DNA of 62,339 nucleotides. It comes from Saprospiraceae bacterium. GTDB lineage: Bacteria > Bacteroidota > Bacteroidia > Chitinophagales > Saprospiraceae. Below, in pieces: positions 54,255-62,339 of this stretch. Each line of letters begins with the position of its first letter. The stretch's first letter is position 1. The stretch is from the NCBI GenBank assembly GCA_022842725.1, contig JALHOZ010000023.1:1-62339 (forward strand), given 5' to 3'. Position numbers and translations under genes: made by a program. Under the pieces are notes generated by a model. That model searched no databases and was not told where the DNA came from. It saw only the letters and a list, made by a program, of their open reading frames with translations.

Positions 54255-55688
54255 ATGTTGTTATATCTATGGCAATCTTCAATTTCCTTATTAGTACTTT
54301 ATCTGGTGTATCACATGCTATTTGCACGGCTTTCTTATTTTGGTTATAATCGGCTTTTGCTTCTGTTTTTTGTCATTTTTTCGATATCATTACCTTGGTT
54401 GAGTCCGATTTTTTCAGAATATCTGACTACTTTTTCTCACCTGGCCTGGTCTTACCGCATGGAAGAAATCATCATTACGCCTTTCGGAATTTCAACAGCT
54501 GAAAATACGCATATTACTTCAAATTTCTACCCGGTTTTATACAGCATTTATATAGGCGGAGTTTGTATAGTTGGGCTAAGATTTTTGTACGGTTTGTTTA
54601 AAATAATCCGCTTATTTAAAGGTGCAACCCAATTTATTTCAGGTAATATCATTTTTGTAGAAACCAAAAAAGCACACTTACCTTTTTCATTTTTTCATTA
54701 TATATTTATATCGACCTATGATCCTGATGATAGCGATATGGCCACTATTGTTGCTCACGAAAAAGAACATATTGTTCAGAAACATTCCATAGATGTCTTA
54801 TTGTTTGAGCTGGTTCATATCTTTTTTTGGTTTCATCCCTGCCTTCCTTTTTATAAAAAAGCACTGAGAGAAGTTCATGAATGTTTTGTTGACCAAAAAA
54901 TGGTAAGTTCAAAATCTATCAGGGAATACATCGGTCTATTGTTAAAATCTCACAACCAAAACCTGACAACTTCATTAGCCAATCACTTTTACCAATCACA
55001 AATAAACAAACGTATTCAAATGATGACACAAATTAAAAATCATGGAAAAACAAAATGGCTTTACCTTTTTGTTATTCCTGTAGTAGCAGGACTCACCCTT
55101 TCATTTTCTGATCCGGCTTTTGGTAATATGCCGTATGTGTCAGGTGATGATAATTCGGTCTTAGATACACTTCCTAAAAAAGGCCAAAGTGGTCAGGTTT
55201 CAAAACGGCAAAATTCTGAAGTTGCTCCGCCACCACCGCCACCACCGGCACCACGATCGTCAAAAGATATGGTTCCACCACCACCTCCACCGCCACCTCC
55301 TTCCAAACCTGATGCCTACGCAATGAAATCCGTAGAAAAGATGCCGAGGTTTTATGATGAAGGTTGTGAATCACTGAGTAATGACAAACAAAAAGAAAAT
55401 TGTTCCCGCCGTAAATTCCTCGAGTTTTTATTTGAAAATCTCAAATATCCGGAAGATGCCCGCAGAGATTCTACCGACGGAATCGTGGTGTCACAGTTTG
55501 TTGTGACCAAAGAAGGCAAAATTCAGAACATCGAAATCCTCAAAGAGCCTACACCATCTTTCGGAAGAGAGGTGATCGGAGCTCTGTTGAAAATGAATGA
55601 AAAAGAAGGAACCTGGATTGCCGGACAACATCAGGGGCAAAAGGTGGATGTGCTTTACACCATGCCTGTCCGCTTTAAACTGGATTAA
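54255..55688 (+). CDS. BlaR1-like M56 peptidase sensor with TonB C-terminal domain
   Basis: A 477-residue integral membrane protein. Three or four N-terminal helices carry an M56 zinc peptidase site VAHEKEHIVQKHS (His168-Glu-Lys-Glu-His172) and a downstream acidic zinc ligand (LREVHECFVD). A fourth membrane segment (about 273-290) leads to a periplasmic Pro-rich stretch (two runs of about seven to nine prolines at about 325-352) and a TonB_C-like domain (about 375-477). M56-TonB_C fusions occur in Bacteroidota. It may sense envelope stress and control genes through BlaI; coupling to TonB-dependent uptake next door is inference. Confidence 0.85.
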   Translation: MLLYLWQSSISLLVLYLVYHMLFARLSYFGYNRLLLLFFVIFSISLPWLSPIFSEYLTTFSHLAWSYRMEEIIITPFGISTAENTHITSNFYPVLYSIYIGGVCIVGLRFLYGLFKIIRLFKGATQFISGNIIFVETKKAHLPFSFFHYIFISTYDPDDSDMATIVAHEKEHIVQKHSIDVLLFELVHIFFWFHPCLPFYKKALREVHECFVDQKMVSSKSIREYIGLLLKSHNQNLTTSLANHFYQSQINKRIQMMTQIKNHGKTKWLYLFVIPVVAGLTLSFSDPAFGNMPYVSGDDNSVLDTLPKKGQSGQVSKRQNSEVAPPPPPPPAPRSSKDMVPPPPPPPPPSKPDAYAMKSVEKMPRFYDEGCESLSNDKQKENCSRRKFLEFLFENLKYPEDARRDSTDGIVVSQFVVTKEGKIQNIEILKEPTPSFGREVIGALLKMNEKEGTWIAGQHQGQKVDVLYTMPVRFKLD

Positions 55689-55824
55689 CACAGGGTCAAC
55701 TTTCATCCATAACATGTCTCCAACAGTGAAGCATGTTATGGATGAGTTTAAAAAAAAATGAGGTCGATCTGCAAATTGACATTGTGATGACAAAAGATCG
55801 GGACTTATTTTTGACCTTTGCGTC

Positions 55825-57963
55825 GTGAATTTATACAAACACATATTTATAGCGACATTGTGTTTTGGGTGCACCTTACTCAAAGCTCAGGGTACTGTCT
55901 CTGACTCGACAGTTTGGGAGCAGATGATGGAAACAGTAGCCGAAGAAACGGTCATTACGGCCACACGTGCCGACAGGTCATTGTCAAACGTAACCGTTCC
56001 TACTTCTGTCATTCAGGCTAAGTCAATTCAAAATGCCGGTATGATCAAACTCAGCGATGTGCTTCAGGAACAATCCGGCATCATCGTTACCGCCGCAGCC
56101 GGCAGCAGTGCTATAGGCGGAGGTGTTTTTGGCAATGGTGTTCAGATTCAAGGCATGAATCCCGATTACACCTTAATCATGCTCGACGGAGAGCCCATCA
56201 CCGGTAGACAGGGTGGGGTGCTCGATCTTACCCGATTTGCTATCGGTAATATCCGAAAAGTCGAAATAGTCAAAGGCCCTTCATCCTCCCTCTACGGTAG
56301 CGAAGCGATGGGTGGTGTCGTAAATATTCTGACCGATCAGAGAAGACAAAATCAGTCAAAATTTTCCTTTCGTTTTGGCAGTTTTCGTACCCTGGATGGT
56401 TTTGCCTCACTCAACAGGGAAATTGGAAAATCATCTTTGTATGTTTTTGGTCATTACAACCGATCTGACGGTTATGATCTGACGCCGGAAACGTCGATTA
56501 AAACCATAGATCCGCATAGGGATTACGCCGTACAATTAAAGTGGACATATCGTTTTTCTGACAAAACCCGATTGGTTTGGAGCAACCGGTTTTTTTCAGG
56601 TGTACAAAAATCTTTGTTTTCCATCAATCAGGAAAGTCTCGAAATCAACGGAAACGGTACCACTACAGACCTTAACATCAATCCGGTATTATATCACAGA
56701 TGGAATCAGAAAGTCAACTCTACGCTTCGTTTTTATGCCAGTTTGTACAGATACGACCAATCTCTCTTGCAGGAAGATGGCGTCGTTTATTATGCGGATG
56801 ATTTTATTCAGCAATATTACAGGGTTGAACAACAAAATGACTGGGAAATAACCAAAAACATACAATTTATTGCGGGCGCAGGCTATAACCAACAGGTCGT
56901 TGAGACCATGCGTTACAGGGATGTGCAAAGTCAACATATTGGATATGTTTTTTCACAGGCAGAGATTAAGATCAATAAAAAATGGACCATAGTACCGGGA
57001 CTGCGTTATGATGCCAACTCTGCATATGAAAGCCGGTTGAGTCCCAAGTTTTCGACCCTGTATAAAATAAACGGAAAATCAGGTATCACGGCTTCTTATG
57101 GAGGAGGATTTAAAGCTCCTGATTTCAGACAACTTTATCTTTCTTATGCCAATCCGGCAGCTCAGGGGTACCGCATTTTTGGTGCCAATGAGTTTTCGTT
57201 ACAAAACATGGAAAACGAATTATTGGCAGGTACTTTAGCGCAGATATTGCCGGAAGCTTATCTTATTACGACGCTTAGTCCTGAGATTTCCCATGGATTT
57301 AATGTAGGATACAACTACCGTCATCCGAAACAGAATCTGTCCTGGGAAGTCAATCTTTTTTACAACGATATTCAGAACCTCATTAATTATTTGCCGGTTG
57401 CTATTCAATCCAACGGTTCTTTCGTTTTTTCATACAAAAATACCAAAAGGGCTTTTACTTCCGGTGTGGAGTGTAACTTGTCCGGAAATCTCCGCAAAAA
57501 CATAAGCTGGAGTGCGGGATATCAGTTTTTATTTACCGGCGAGCAGGCAGTTATCAGCGCTATCCGGGATGAGAAGGTTTTTGGGAGAAATCGTCCGACC
57601 GGCAGTGCACAAATCATGAAACTATCTGATTATTCAGGATTGTTGGGCAGAAGTCCACATATGGCCAATGTAAAGTTTGAATATACCTTTCCGGAAAGTG
57701 ACTGGTCTGCCAATGTCAGGGCGATCTATAGAAGTCGCTGGGGTGTGGTGGATCTGGACGGAAACGGATTTGCCAACATGGAAGAGGAGTTTGCCCCCGG
57801 TTTTGTCAATGTAAACATGAGTGTGCAAAAAACATTTAAAAAAATGTATACTTTACAATTGGCTGTCAACAATCTGCTCAACCACATGGATGAAGTCAAT
57901 GCACCGAATATGGCCGGAACCGGTGTCATGGCCACCTTTATATGTCAATTTTCAAATCAATAA
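55825..57963 (+). CDS. TonB-dependent outer-membrane receptor (HmuR-like)
   Basis: A 712-residue receptor: signal peptide (about 1-21, ending LLKAQ), plug domain (about 40-165, TVPTSVIQAKSIQN, then GVQIQGMNPDYTLIMLDG and GPSSSLYGSEAMGGVVNI) and a beta-barrel to the C-terminus, which ends TFICQFSNQ without a terminal aromatic. With the HmuY-like lipoprotein 10 bp downstream it is likely a haem uptake receptor. The GTG at 55825 gives a good signal peptide. GACCTTTG just before it (55814-55821), if a -7 box, would leave almost no leader. Confidence 0.88.
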   Translation: MNLYKHIFIATLCFGCTLLKAQGTVSDSTVWEQMMETVAEETVITATRADRSLSNVTVPTSVIQAKSIQNAGMIKLSDVLQEQSGIIVTAAAGSSAIGGGVFGNGVQIQGMNPDYTLIMLDGEPITGRQGGVLDLTRFAIGNIRKVEIVKGPSSSLYGSEAMGGVVNILTDQRRQNQSKFSFRFGSFRTLDGFASLNREIGKSSLYVFGHYNRSDGYDLTPETSIKTIDPHRDYAVQLKWTYRFSDKTRLVWSNRFFSGVQKSLFSINQESLEINGNGTTTDLNINPVLYHRWNQKVNSTLRFYASLYRYDQSLLQEDGVVYYADDFIQQYYRVEQQNDWEITKNIQFIAGAGYNQQVVETMRYRDVQSQHIGYVFSQAEIKINKKWTIVPGLRYDANSAYESRLSPKFSTLYKINGKSGITASYGGGFKAPDFRQLYLSYANPAAQGYRIFGANEFSLQNMENELLAGTLAQILPEAYLITTLSPEISHGFNVGYNYRHPKQNLSWEVNLFYNDIQNLINYLPVAIQSNGSFVFSYKNTKRAFTSGVECNLSGNLRKNISWSAGYQFLFTGEQAVISAIRDEKVFGRNRPTGSAQIMKLSDYSGLLGRSPHMANVKFEYTFPESDWSANVRAIYRSRWGVVDLDGNGFANMEEEFAPGFVNVNMSVQKTFKKMYTLQLAVNNLLNHMDEVNAPNMAGTGVMATFICQFSNQ

Positions 57964-57973
57964 ATAATCAAAT

Positions 57974-58555
57974 ATGTTTCGTAAATTATTATTATTAAGT
58001 GTTTTTGCCGGAATGGTTATGGTTTTTACAACTTCATGTAGTGATGAAGATTCACAACCGGTTGAAGCGACTGTGGATATTTCTGTATCTGCCAAACCAA
58101 CAGGAACGTTTACTTTTTTTAATTTTGAAAAAGGTCAAGTCGTTACCGGAGATACAATGATCAAAACGGCAGAATGGGATTTCGGCCTTGAATTGGTAAC
58201 TTTTATCGTAAATGGTGGACAGGACAGAGTCGGACAAGGTGGAGCGATTATCCTCGATAATACGTTGGAAGGTGTCACCGAAGCACCGGAAACCGGTTAT
58301 AAAACCGACAATGGTACAGATACTGCTATCAAAGATGAGTGGTATACCTACAACCCTGTAGCCCGTACTTTTACTCCGAAGGCCGGAAAAGTATTTGTCT
58401 TCAAAACAGCAAAAGGCAAATATGCCAAAATGGAAGTTTTGGGTGCGGTTCCAACGGATGACAACGGAGCAGTAGTCGTTCCGCCGGTAGTACCTACCAA
58501 AATAAAATATACCATCCGATATGCTTTTCAGCCTGATGGCAGCAGAAACTTTTAG
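57974..58555 (+). CDS. HmuY-family haem-binding lipoprotein
   Basis: A 193-residue lipoprotein (lipobox TTSC, Cys22) of the HmuY family: the domain begins near residue 45 (TFTFFNFEKGQVV) and shows TAEWDFGLELVTF, GAIILDNTLEGV, DEWYTYNPVARTFTPKAGKVFVFKT and YTIRYAFQPDGS. In Porphyromonas HmuY takes haem from host proteins and passes it to HmuR. I cannot assign the haem ligands here; the Pro-Val-rich stretch PPVVPTKIKY near the end is a loop between the last strands. Confidence 0.85.
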   Translation: MFRKLLLLSVFAGMVMVFTTSCSDEDSQPVEATVDISVSAKPTGTFTFFNFEKGQVVTGDTMIKTAEWDFGLELVTFIVNGGQDRVGQGGAIILDNTLEGVTEAPETGYKTDNGTDTAIKDEWYTYNPVARTFTPKAGKVFVFKTAKGKYAKMEVLGAVPTDDNGAVVVPPVVPTKIKYTIRYAFQPDGSRNF

Positions 58556-58573
58556 TCCGAAGTAAAATAGTAT

Positions 58574-58616
58574 AAAAACACCTTACAAAAGAGAGATTTT
58601 GTAAGGTGTTTTTTTA
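58574..58616 (+). terminator. Terminator of the HmuR/HmuY operon
   Basis: A stem AAAACACCTTACAAAA / TTTTGTAAGGTGTTTT with a six-base loop and a T-run, 19 bp after the stop codon. Confidence 0.88.
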
Positions 58617-59068
58617 TTTAAAAAAGTTGAAAAGCGATAAGGTTATTCTACAATCCATCAGTTACGTTTTAAAATGTAATGCAGTTTGTTTTGCATTAAT
58701 TTACATTTTCGTGTGCGTGACCTGTACTATGAATCAACATGAATCATCGTAATTATTTCTTTAAAGCACCAATAATGTCCAACAAAAAAAGAAATCAGAT
58801 GAACGAAACTTTAATTTATTAACTATTGTATTACTACCTTTTTTGAAAACATTTTGTATTGAGCGTTCATTTCAACTTCCAAAAAAATAAATCCAACTTT
58901 CTGGTTCAAATCAATTCATGAGTTATTTTGGTTAAGAAATCCAAATTTCCAGAGATCTTCATGCATTTAAACCGGAATCCTTATCTTTGTGGTCAGCATA
59001 TTGAATTTTCACAAGAAAAAATGGCACTTTTTTAAGTTTTGATTTGTTATATCATAAATGAAGTAATG
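58617..59068. other. Intergenic region before the toxin-antitoxin pair
   Basis: A hairpin with arms AAAATGTAAT / TTACATTTT and a TGCA pair inside lies at 58671-58709, without a T-run. A TATCTTTG box at 58982-58989 lies 80 bp before the antitoxin start. No gene is seen. Confidence 0.45.
58982..58989 (+). promoter_or_regulatory. Candidate -7 box of the toxin-antitoxin operon
   Basis: TATCTTTG fits TAnnTTTG and precedes the antitoxin ATG at 59069 by 79 bp. Confidence 0.45.
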
Positions 59069-59302
59069 ATGTCCAATATAGAATTAAAAAATAAGGTTTA
59101 CAAAGAATTAGAATCTGCTGACGACTGTCTGCTGGAAGAAATTTTAGGTCTCATTCACATAGAATCGGAAAATAGCGAGATGGTTAGCATACCTGAGCAT
59201 TACAAACAAGCTTTAGATAAGAGTATATCCCAAATAAAATCAGGAGATACAATTCCAAATGCCGAAGTTGAAGAAAGTATCGAAAAATGGCTTTACAAAT
59301 AA
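59069..59302 (+). CDS. Putative antitoxin of a ParE/RelE-type pair
   Basis: A 77-residue acidic protein (MSNIELKNKVYKELESADDC...): a helical N-terminus then an acidic, presumably toxin-binding C-terminus (VEESIEKWLYK). Size, charge and its place ahead of a RelE/ParE-like gene that overlaps its 3' end by 16 bases are what one expects of a type II antitoxin. The start could also be the ATG three bases earlier. Confidence 0.75.
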   Translation: MSNIELKNKVYKELESADDCLLEEILGLIHIESENSEMVSIPEHYKQALDKSISQIKSGDTIPNAEVEESIEKWLYK

Positions 59303-59589
59303 TTTGGACAGCAGCTGCTAAAGAACACTTAAATGAAATTCTTTTCTATTGGTATCAAAGAAATGGTACAAAATATTTTTCCCGGAAGCTTTATAAAACT
59401 ATCAAAAATGCACTGAAAATATTGGCAAAATATCCCGAATCCGGAAAGAAGTCCGAAAATTCGGAGATTCGGGTAAAGATCATCAAAGATTACTATTTTT
59501 TTTACAAGTTTGATTCAAGTCATTTATTTGTCGTTGGTTTTTGTGATATGAGAAGAGATACTGAATTTATTGGAACTTTATTAACCTAA
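59287..59589 (+). CDS. ParE/RelE-family toxin
   Basis: A 100-residue basic protein of the RelE/ParE fold: IIWTAAAKEHLNEILFYWYQRNG (about 4-26), a Lys/Arg-rich helix (FSRKLYKTIKNALKILAKYPESGK), and the C-terminal strands with RVKIIKDYYFFYKFD and VVGFCDMRRD. Such toxins poison gyrase (ParE) or cleave mRNA at ribosomes (RelE); the pattern is nearer ParE. It overlaps the antitoxin gene by 16 bases. Confidence 0.85.
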   Translation: MALQIIWTAAAKEHLNEILFYWYQRNGTKYFSRKLYKTIKNALKILAKYPESGKKSENSEIRVKIIKDYYFFYKFDSSHLFVVGFCDMRRDTEFIGTLLT

Positions 59590-59727
59590 ACTGAAACACC
59601 TTAAGAGTGTAAGTAACGCAATGGTTCCAAATGAAGTAAACTACAAGTAAAATAAAATGTTTTTTGAACTTCAATGGGCTAAAATTTTTTAAAGGTGACA
59701 TCCAATTCTGTAAAAAAAAATGCACCG

Positions 59728-60942
59728 TCAATCTTCCGCCATACTCTTACCGGCAAAGTAACCACCTGTCCAGGCAGCCTGAAAATTAAAACCTCCGGTG
59801 ACAGCGTCGATATCGATGACTTCGCCAGCCATATACAGTCCTGAATGGATTTTGCTCTCAAAAGTTTTGAAATGGATTTGAGATAAGGATACGCCACCGG
59901 CAGTGACAAATTCTTCTTTGAAGGTCGTTTTCCCTTTAACCTCAAGGGTATAGTTTTTTAATTGTTTTACCAAAAGATTAAGTTCTTCTTTGGACAACGA
60001 TGCCCAGTTTTTGTCTTTATCTGTCAAAACAGATTCGGTCAGAAAGGTCCACAATCTCGCCGGGATATCATACCGGGCATTGGTTGTTACTTTTTTTTTG
60101 GCCATACTGTCTTTTAATGCTCTGATATCTTCGTCTGAAATTTTGGGTATCCAATCTACCAGAATCCTGAAATGGTAGTTTTTTTCTCCCAAAAGCCGGG
60201 CTCCCCACGCTGATGCTTTGAGAACAGCCGGACCACTTAATCCCCAATGGGTAATCAAAATCGGTCCTGTGGTGGATATTTTACTATCTTCAATAGTAAC
60301 TTTTCCATCCGTAACTACCAGACCCATCAGATTTCTTATAGGATGTTCGGGTATGTTGAAGGTAAACAAAGAGGGCAGGGGAGGTACAATAGTATATCCT
60401 TTTTGTTCCAAAAGGTTCCACATAAAAGGGCTGCTTCCTGTGGCTATCATCATTTTTTTGGCCTGATAAGTAGCTGTTTCTGTAAATATGGTGAATTTGT
60501 ATTCTTCGCCCTCCTGAACGGTAAAATCTTTCATTTTTGCCCTGTTGATGATTTCGATATCATAATCCGAGCAGGCTTTCAAAAAACATTGGATAATACT
60601 ATCTGAATTATTAGAAACGGGAAACATGCATCCGTCGGGTTCGGTATACAGTTCGACACCCCTCGACTCAAACCATTGTACTGTATCCATTGCTCCGAAA
60701 CTGTAAAAGGGTCCCAAAAGTTCTTTTTGGCCTCTTGGGTAGTAACCCGTTAATTCTTTCGGGTCAAAACAATGGTGGGTTACATTACATCTTCCGCCAC
60801 CGGAGATCCTGACTTTGTTCAGCACAGTTGCTGCCTGTTCCAGGATGGTGATTTGTAATCCGGGATTCAATTCTTTGGCGTTGATAGCAGCAAAAAATCC
60901 TGCAGCTCCTCCACCTATGATGATGATGTCTTTTTGGATCAT
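59728..60942 (-). CDS. HI0933/BaiN-like NAD(P)/FAD-dependent oxidoreductase
   Basis: A 404-residue flavoprotein of the HI0933 family: FAD-binding IIIGGGAAGFFAAINA (about 7-22), GGGRCNVTHH (about 49-58), ATGSSPF, and the C-terminal signature YMAGEVIDIDAVTGGFNFQAAWTGGYFAG (about 369-397). Family members reduce flavin-linked substrates of mostly unknown identity; one branch (BaiN) acts on bile acids. It lies 35 bp downstream of murF and may be co-transcribed. Confidence 0.9.
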   Translation of the reverse strand: MIQKDIIIIGGGAAGFFAAINAKELNPGLQITILEQAATVLNKVRISGGGRCNVTHHCFDPKELTGYYPRGQKELLGPFYSFGAMDTVQWFESRGVELYTEPDGCMFPVSNNSDSIIQCFLKACSDYDIEIINRAKMKDFTVQEGEEYKFTIFTETATYQAKKMMIATGSSPFMWNLLEQKGYTIVPPLPSLFTFNIPEHPIRNLMGLVVTDGKVTIEDSKISTTGPILITHWGLSGPAVLKASAWGARLLGEKNYHFRILVDWIPKISDEDIRALKDSMAKKKVTTNARYDIPARLWTFLTESVLTDKDKNWASLSKEELNLLVKQLKNYTLEVKGKTTFKEEFVTAGGVSLSQIHFKTFESKIHSGLYMAGEVIDIDAVTGGFNFQAAWTGGYFAGKSMAED

Positions 60943-60977
60943 GAGACAGGAAAATACAATGTGGGGAATCTGCTCAT

Positions 60978-62261
60978 CTAAACCTCTAATAATTTTTCCA
61001 GACTGATACCTCGTGAACCTTTGAGAAGAACGACAGCGCCGCTGTTTTCATATTGTAAAAAAGTAGGTCTTGCTTCTTCCGGTGTTTCATAAAATTCATA
61101 ATTGTTTTTGGAACCTGTACACTTTTTAAACTCCTTGCCTATCAAAATGACTTTTTCCCACTCAAAGGTTTCACAAAACCGAACCATGTCTTCATGTTCT
61201 TTTTGTGACCATTCTCCTAATTCAAACATGTCTCCCAGGACCAACACTTTTTTTGCTGCCGGATGGTGGCCGAAATTTTGAACACTGGCCCGCATACTCG
61301 AAGGATTGGCATTGTAGGCATCCATGATGAGGGACATACCTTTCCATGGTTTGAGTTGCGACCTGTTGTTTGAAGGGCTGTACCTGGTCACAGCATTGAT
61401 GGCCTCGGCTTCTTTTACACCAAAATATTTGCCGATTTCGATGGCAATAACGATATTGCTGATATTGTAATCGCCTACCAATTGGCTTTCATACATATTA
61501 TCGTTGTACACAAATGTGAGGAAAGTAGCATTGTGGTTTGTCACCAAATGTGGCGACGGATATATATAATGAATTTTTTCTTTTGGGAAAGAATCCGGAA
61601 CGGAACTGGTTTGTTTTATATCCTCGCCATTGACAAAAAGGTGTCCGCCGGTAGCGAGTAAGTGTCGGTAAAGTTCTGTTTTTCCTTTCCTGACGCCTTC
61701 TTCACCGCCAAATCCTTCGAGGTGTGCTTTACCTATATTGGTAATAAATCCGTAATCGGGATTGGAGATGCCGGACAAAAAGGAAATCTCTCCCTGATGG
61801 TTGGCTCCCATCTCGACTATCAGATAATCCGGATTTTGTCTCACAGAAAGTATGGTAAGCGGCACACCTATATGATTGTTAAGATTACCCTGTGTGGCAG
61901 AAACTGCAAAGGTAGAGGACAAAACAGCATGAAGTAATTCTTTGGATGTGGTTTTTCCATTCGAACCGGTCAGTCCGATCACGGGAAAAGTAAAGGTTTT
62001 TCGATGATGTATTGCCAGTTCCTGTAAGGTTGTCAATACATCTTCCACCAAAAAACAACCTTTGGTGTCTTTGAGACCGGGGTCATCTACAATGGCTGCC
62101 AAAGCTCCCTGTTGCAGGGCGGCCTCCGCAAACTTATTTCCATCCGTTTGCGTGCCTTTTAAAGCAAAAAAAAGGGAATCGGACTTGATCTTTCTACTGT
62201 CGATGACAATGTCCGACGATTGAAGAAACAAGGTGTAAAGGGTTTCGATGCTGGTATACAT
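60978..62261 (-). CDS. murF: UDP-N-acetylmuramoyl-tripeptide--D-alanyl-D-alanine ligase MurF
   Basis: A 427-residue peptidoglycan ligase that adds D-Ala-D-Ala to the UDP-muramoyl tripeptide in the cytoplasm. N-terminal substrate domain (1-90, with SRKIKSDSLFFALKG), ATP-binding GLTGSNGKTTSKE (about 96-108), NLNNHIGVPLTIL, EMGANHQGEI and MDAYNANPSSMRASV near residues 312-326. It is not in a dcw-type cluster here. Confidence 0.95.
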   Translation of the reverse strand: MYTSIETLYTLFLQSSDIVIDSRKIKSDSLFFALKGTQTDGNKFAEAALQQGALAAIVDDPGLKDTKGCFLVEDVLTTLQELAIHHRKTFTFPVIGLTGSNGKTTSKELLHAVLSSTFAVSATQGNLNNHIGVPLTILSVRQNPDYLIVEMGANHQGEISFLSGISNPDYGFITNIGKAHLEGFGGEEGVRKGKTELYRHLLATGGHLFVNGEDIKQTSSVPDSFPKEKIHYIYPSPHLVTNHNATFLTFVYNDNMYESQLVGDYNISNIVIAIEIGKYFGVKEAEAINAVTRYSPSNNRSQLKPWKGMSLIMDAYNANPSSMRASVQNFGHHPAAKKVLVLGDMFELGEWSQKEHEDMVRFCETFEWEKVILIGKEFKKCTGSKNNYEFYETPEEARPTFLQYENSGAVVLLKGSRGISLEKLLEV

Positions 62262-62278
62262 AGTGGATTTTTTATCTA

Positions 62279-62313
62279 TAAAAAAAGGCGCTCAGAAATT
62301 GAACGCCTTTTTT
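62279..62313. terminator. Bidirectional-type terminator hairpin near the window end
   Basis: AAAAAAAGGCG / CGCCTTTTTT with a 13-base loop lies just upstream of murF. It has T-runs on both strands, so it could end a gene beyond the window edge transcribed towards murF. Confidence 0.65.
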
Positions 62314-62339
62314 GGTCTTTAAGTTTTGATGATATTCAC

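Overview
The window is chromosomal DNA of a Bacteroidota bacterium, most likely an environmental Saprospiria/Chitinophagia-type lineage; the exact family is a guess. The evidence is: C-terminal type IX secretion (T9SS) sorting domains, GEVED, FN3 and two-component-propeller domains, a three-subunit menaquinone-type SdhCAB, HmuY and MbnP-like lipoproteins, DUF6261, DUF6157 and DUF6265 families, TonB_C fused to M56, AT-rich leaders without clear Shine-Dalgarno sites, and repeated promoter -7 boxes fitting TAnnTTTG. I saw no rRNA, tRNA or CRISPR array.

Layout. 1-893: a 24-bp tandem repeat running off the window edge (possibly an insertion-sequence end), then a gene-poor stretch rich in hairpins. 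894-1709: DUF6261 protein. 1962-5544 (minus): TPR histidine kinase followed by two membrane proteins, one TMEM86/YhhN-like. 5605-13512 (minus): secreted proteins including two right-handed beta-helix proteins (one with a T9SS tail), an SRPBCC protein, and a Crp-like regulator with a YdeI/OmdA protein. 13958-15980: a VapA-like small protein and a propeller lipoprotein. 16331-21391 (minus): lipoprotein, T9SS FN3/GEVED protein, LytTR regulator and its LytS-type kinase. 21850-28632: methyltransferase, DUF6157, a DUF6265-YciI fusion, DUF1295, a beta-barrel protein, an MscS channel and a CBS protein. 28864-33836: sdhCAB and an RlmI-like methyltransferase. 34062-39173: envelope genes (MCE protein, cell-wall amidase, LptD), divergently arranged.

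39317-45595 is the most interesting part. An ECF sigma factor is followed by a membrane anti-sigma-like gene that is out of frame by one base at an A6 run. Divergent from it is a group of five exported proteins: a small anchored Cys protein, an outer-membrane protein starting CDVCGC, an MbnP-like lipoprotein, an MbnH-like di-haem peroxidase and another lipoprotein. A two-tier hairpin lies in the leader of the second gene. By analogy with MbnP/MbnH this looks like a metal (copper)-linked surface oxidation module, possibly under the adjacent sigma factor.

45663-58555: NhaA antiporter, PfkB kinase, OadGAB-type sodium-pumping decarboxylase, ComF, a TPR protein, BlaI plus M56-TonB_C sensor, and an HmuR/HmuY-like haem-uptake pair. 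59069-59589: a ParE/RelE-type toxin-antitoxin pair. 59728-62261 (minus): HI0933-type flavoprotein and MurF.

Several start codons were moved inward from the longest open frame because a promoter or a signal peptide fixes them. TTG or GTG starts appear to be used at 21850, 36372 and 55825.
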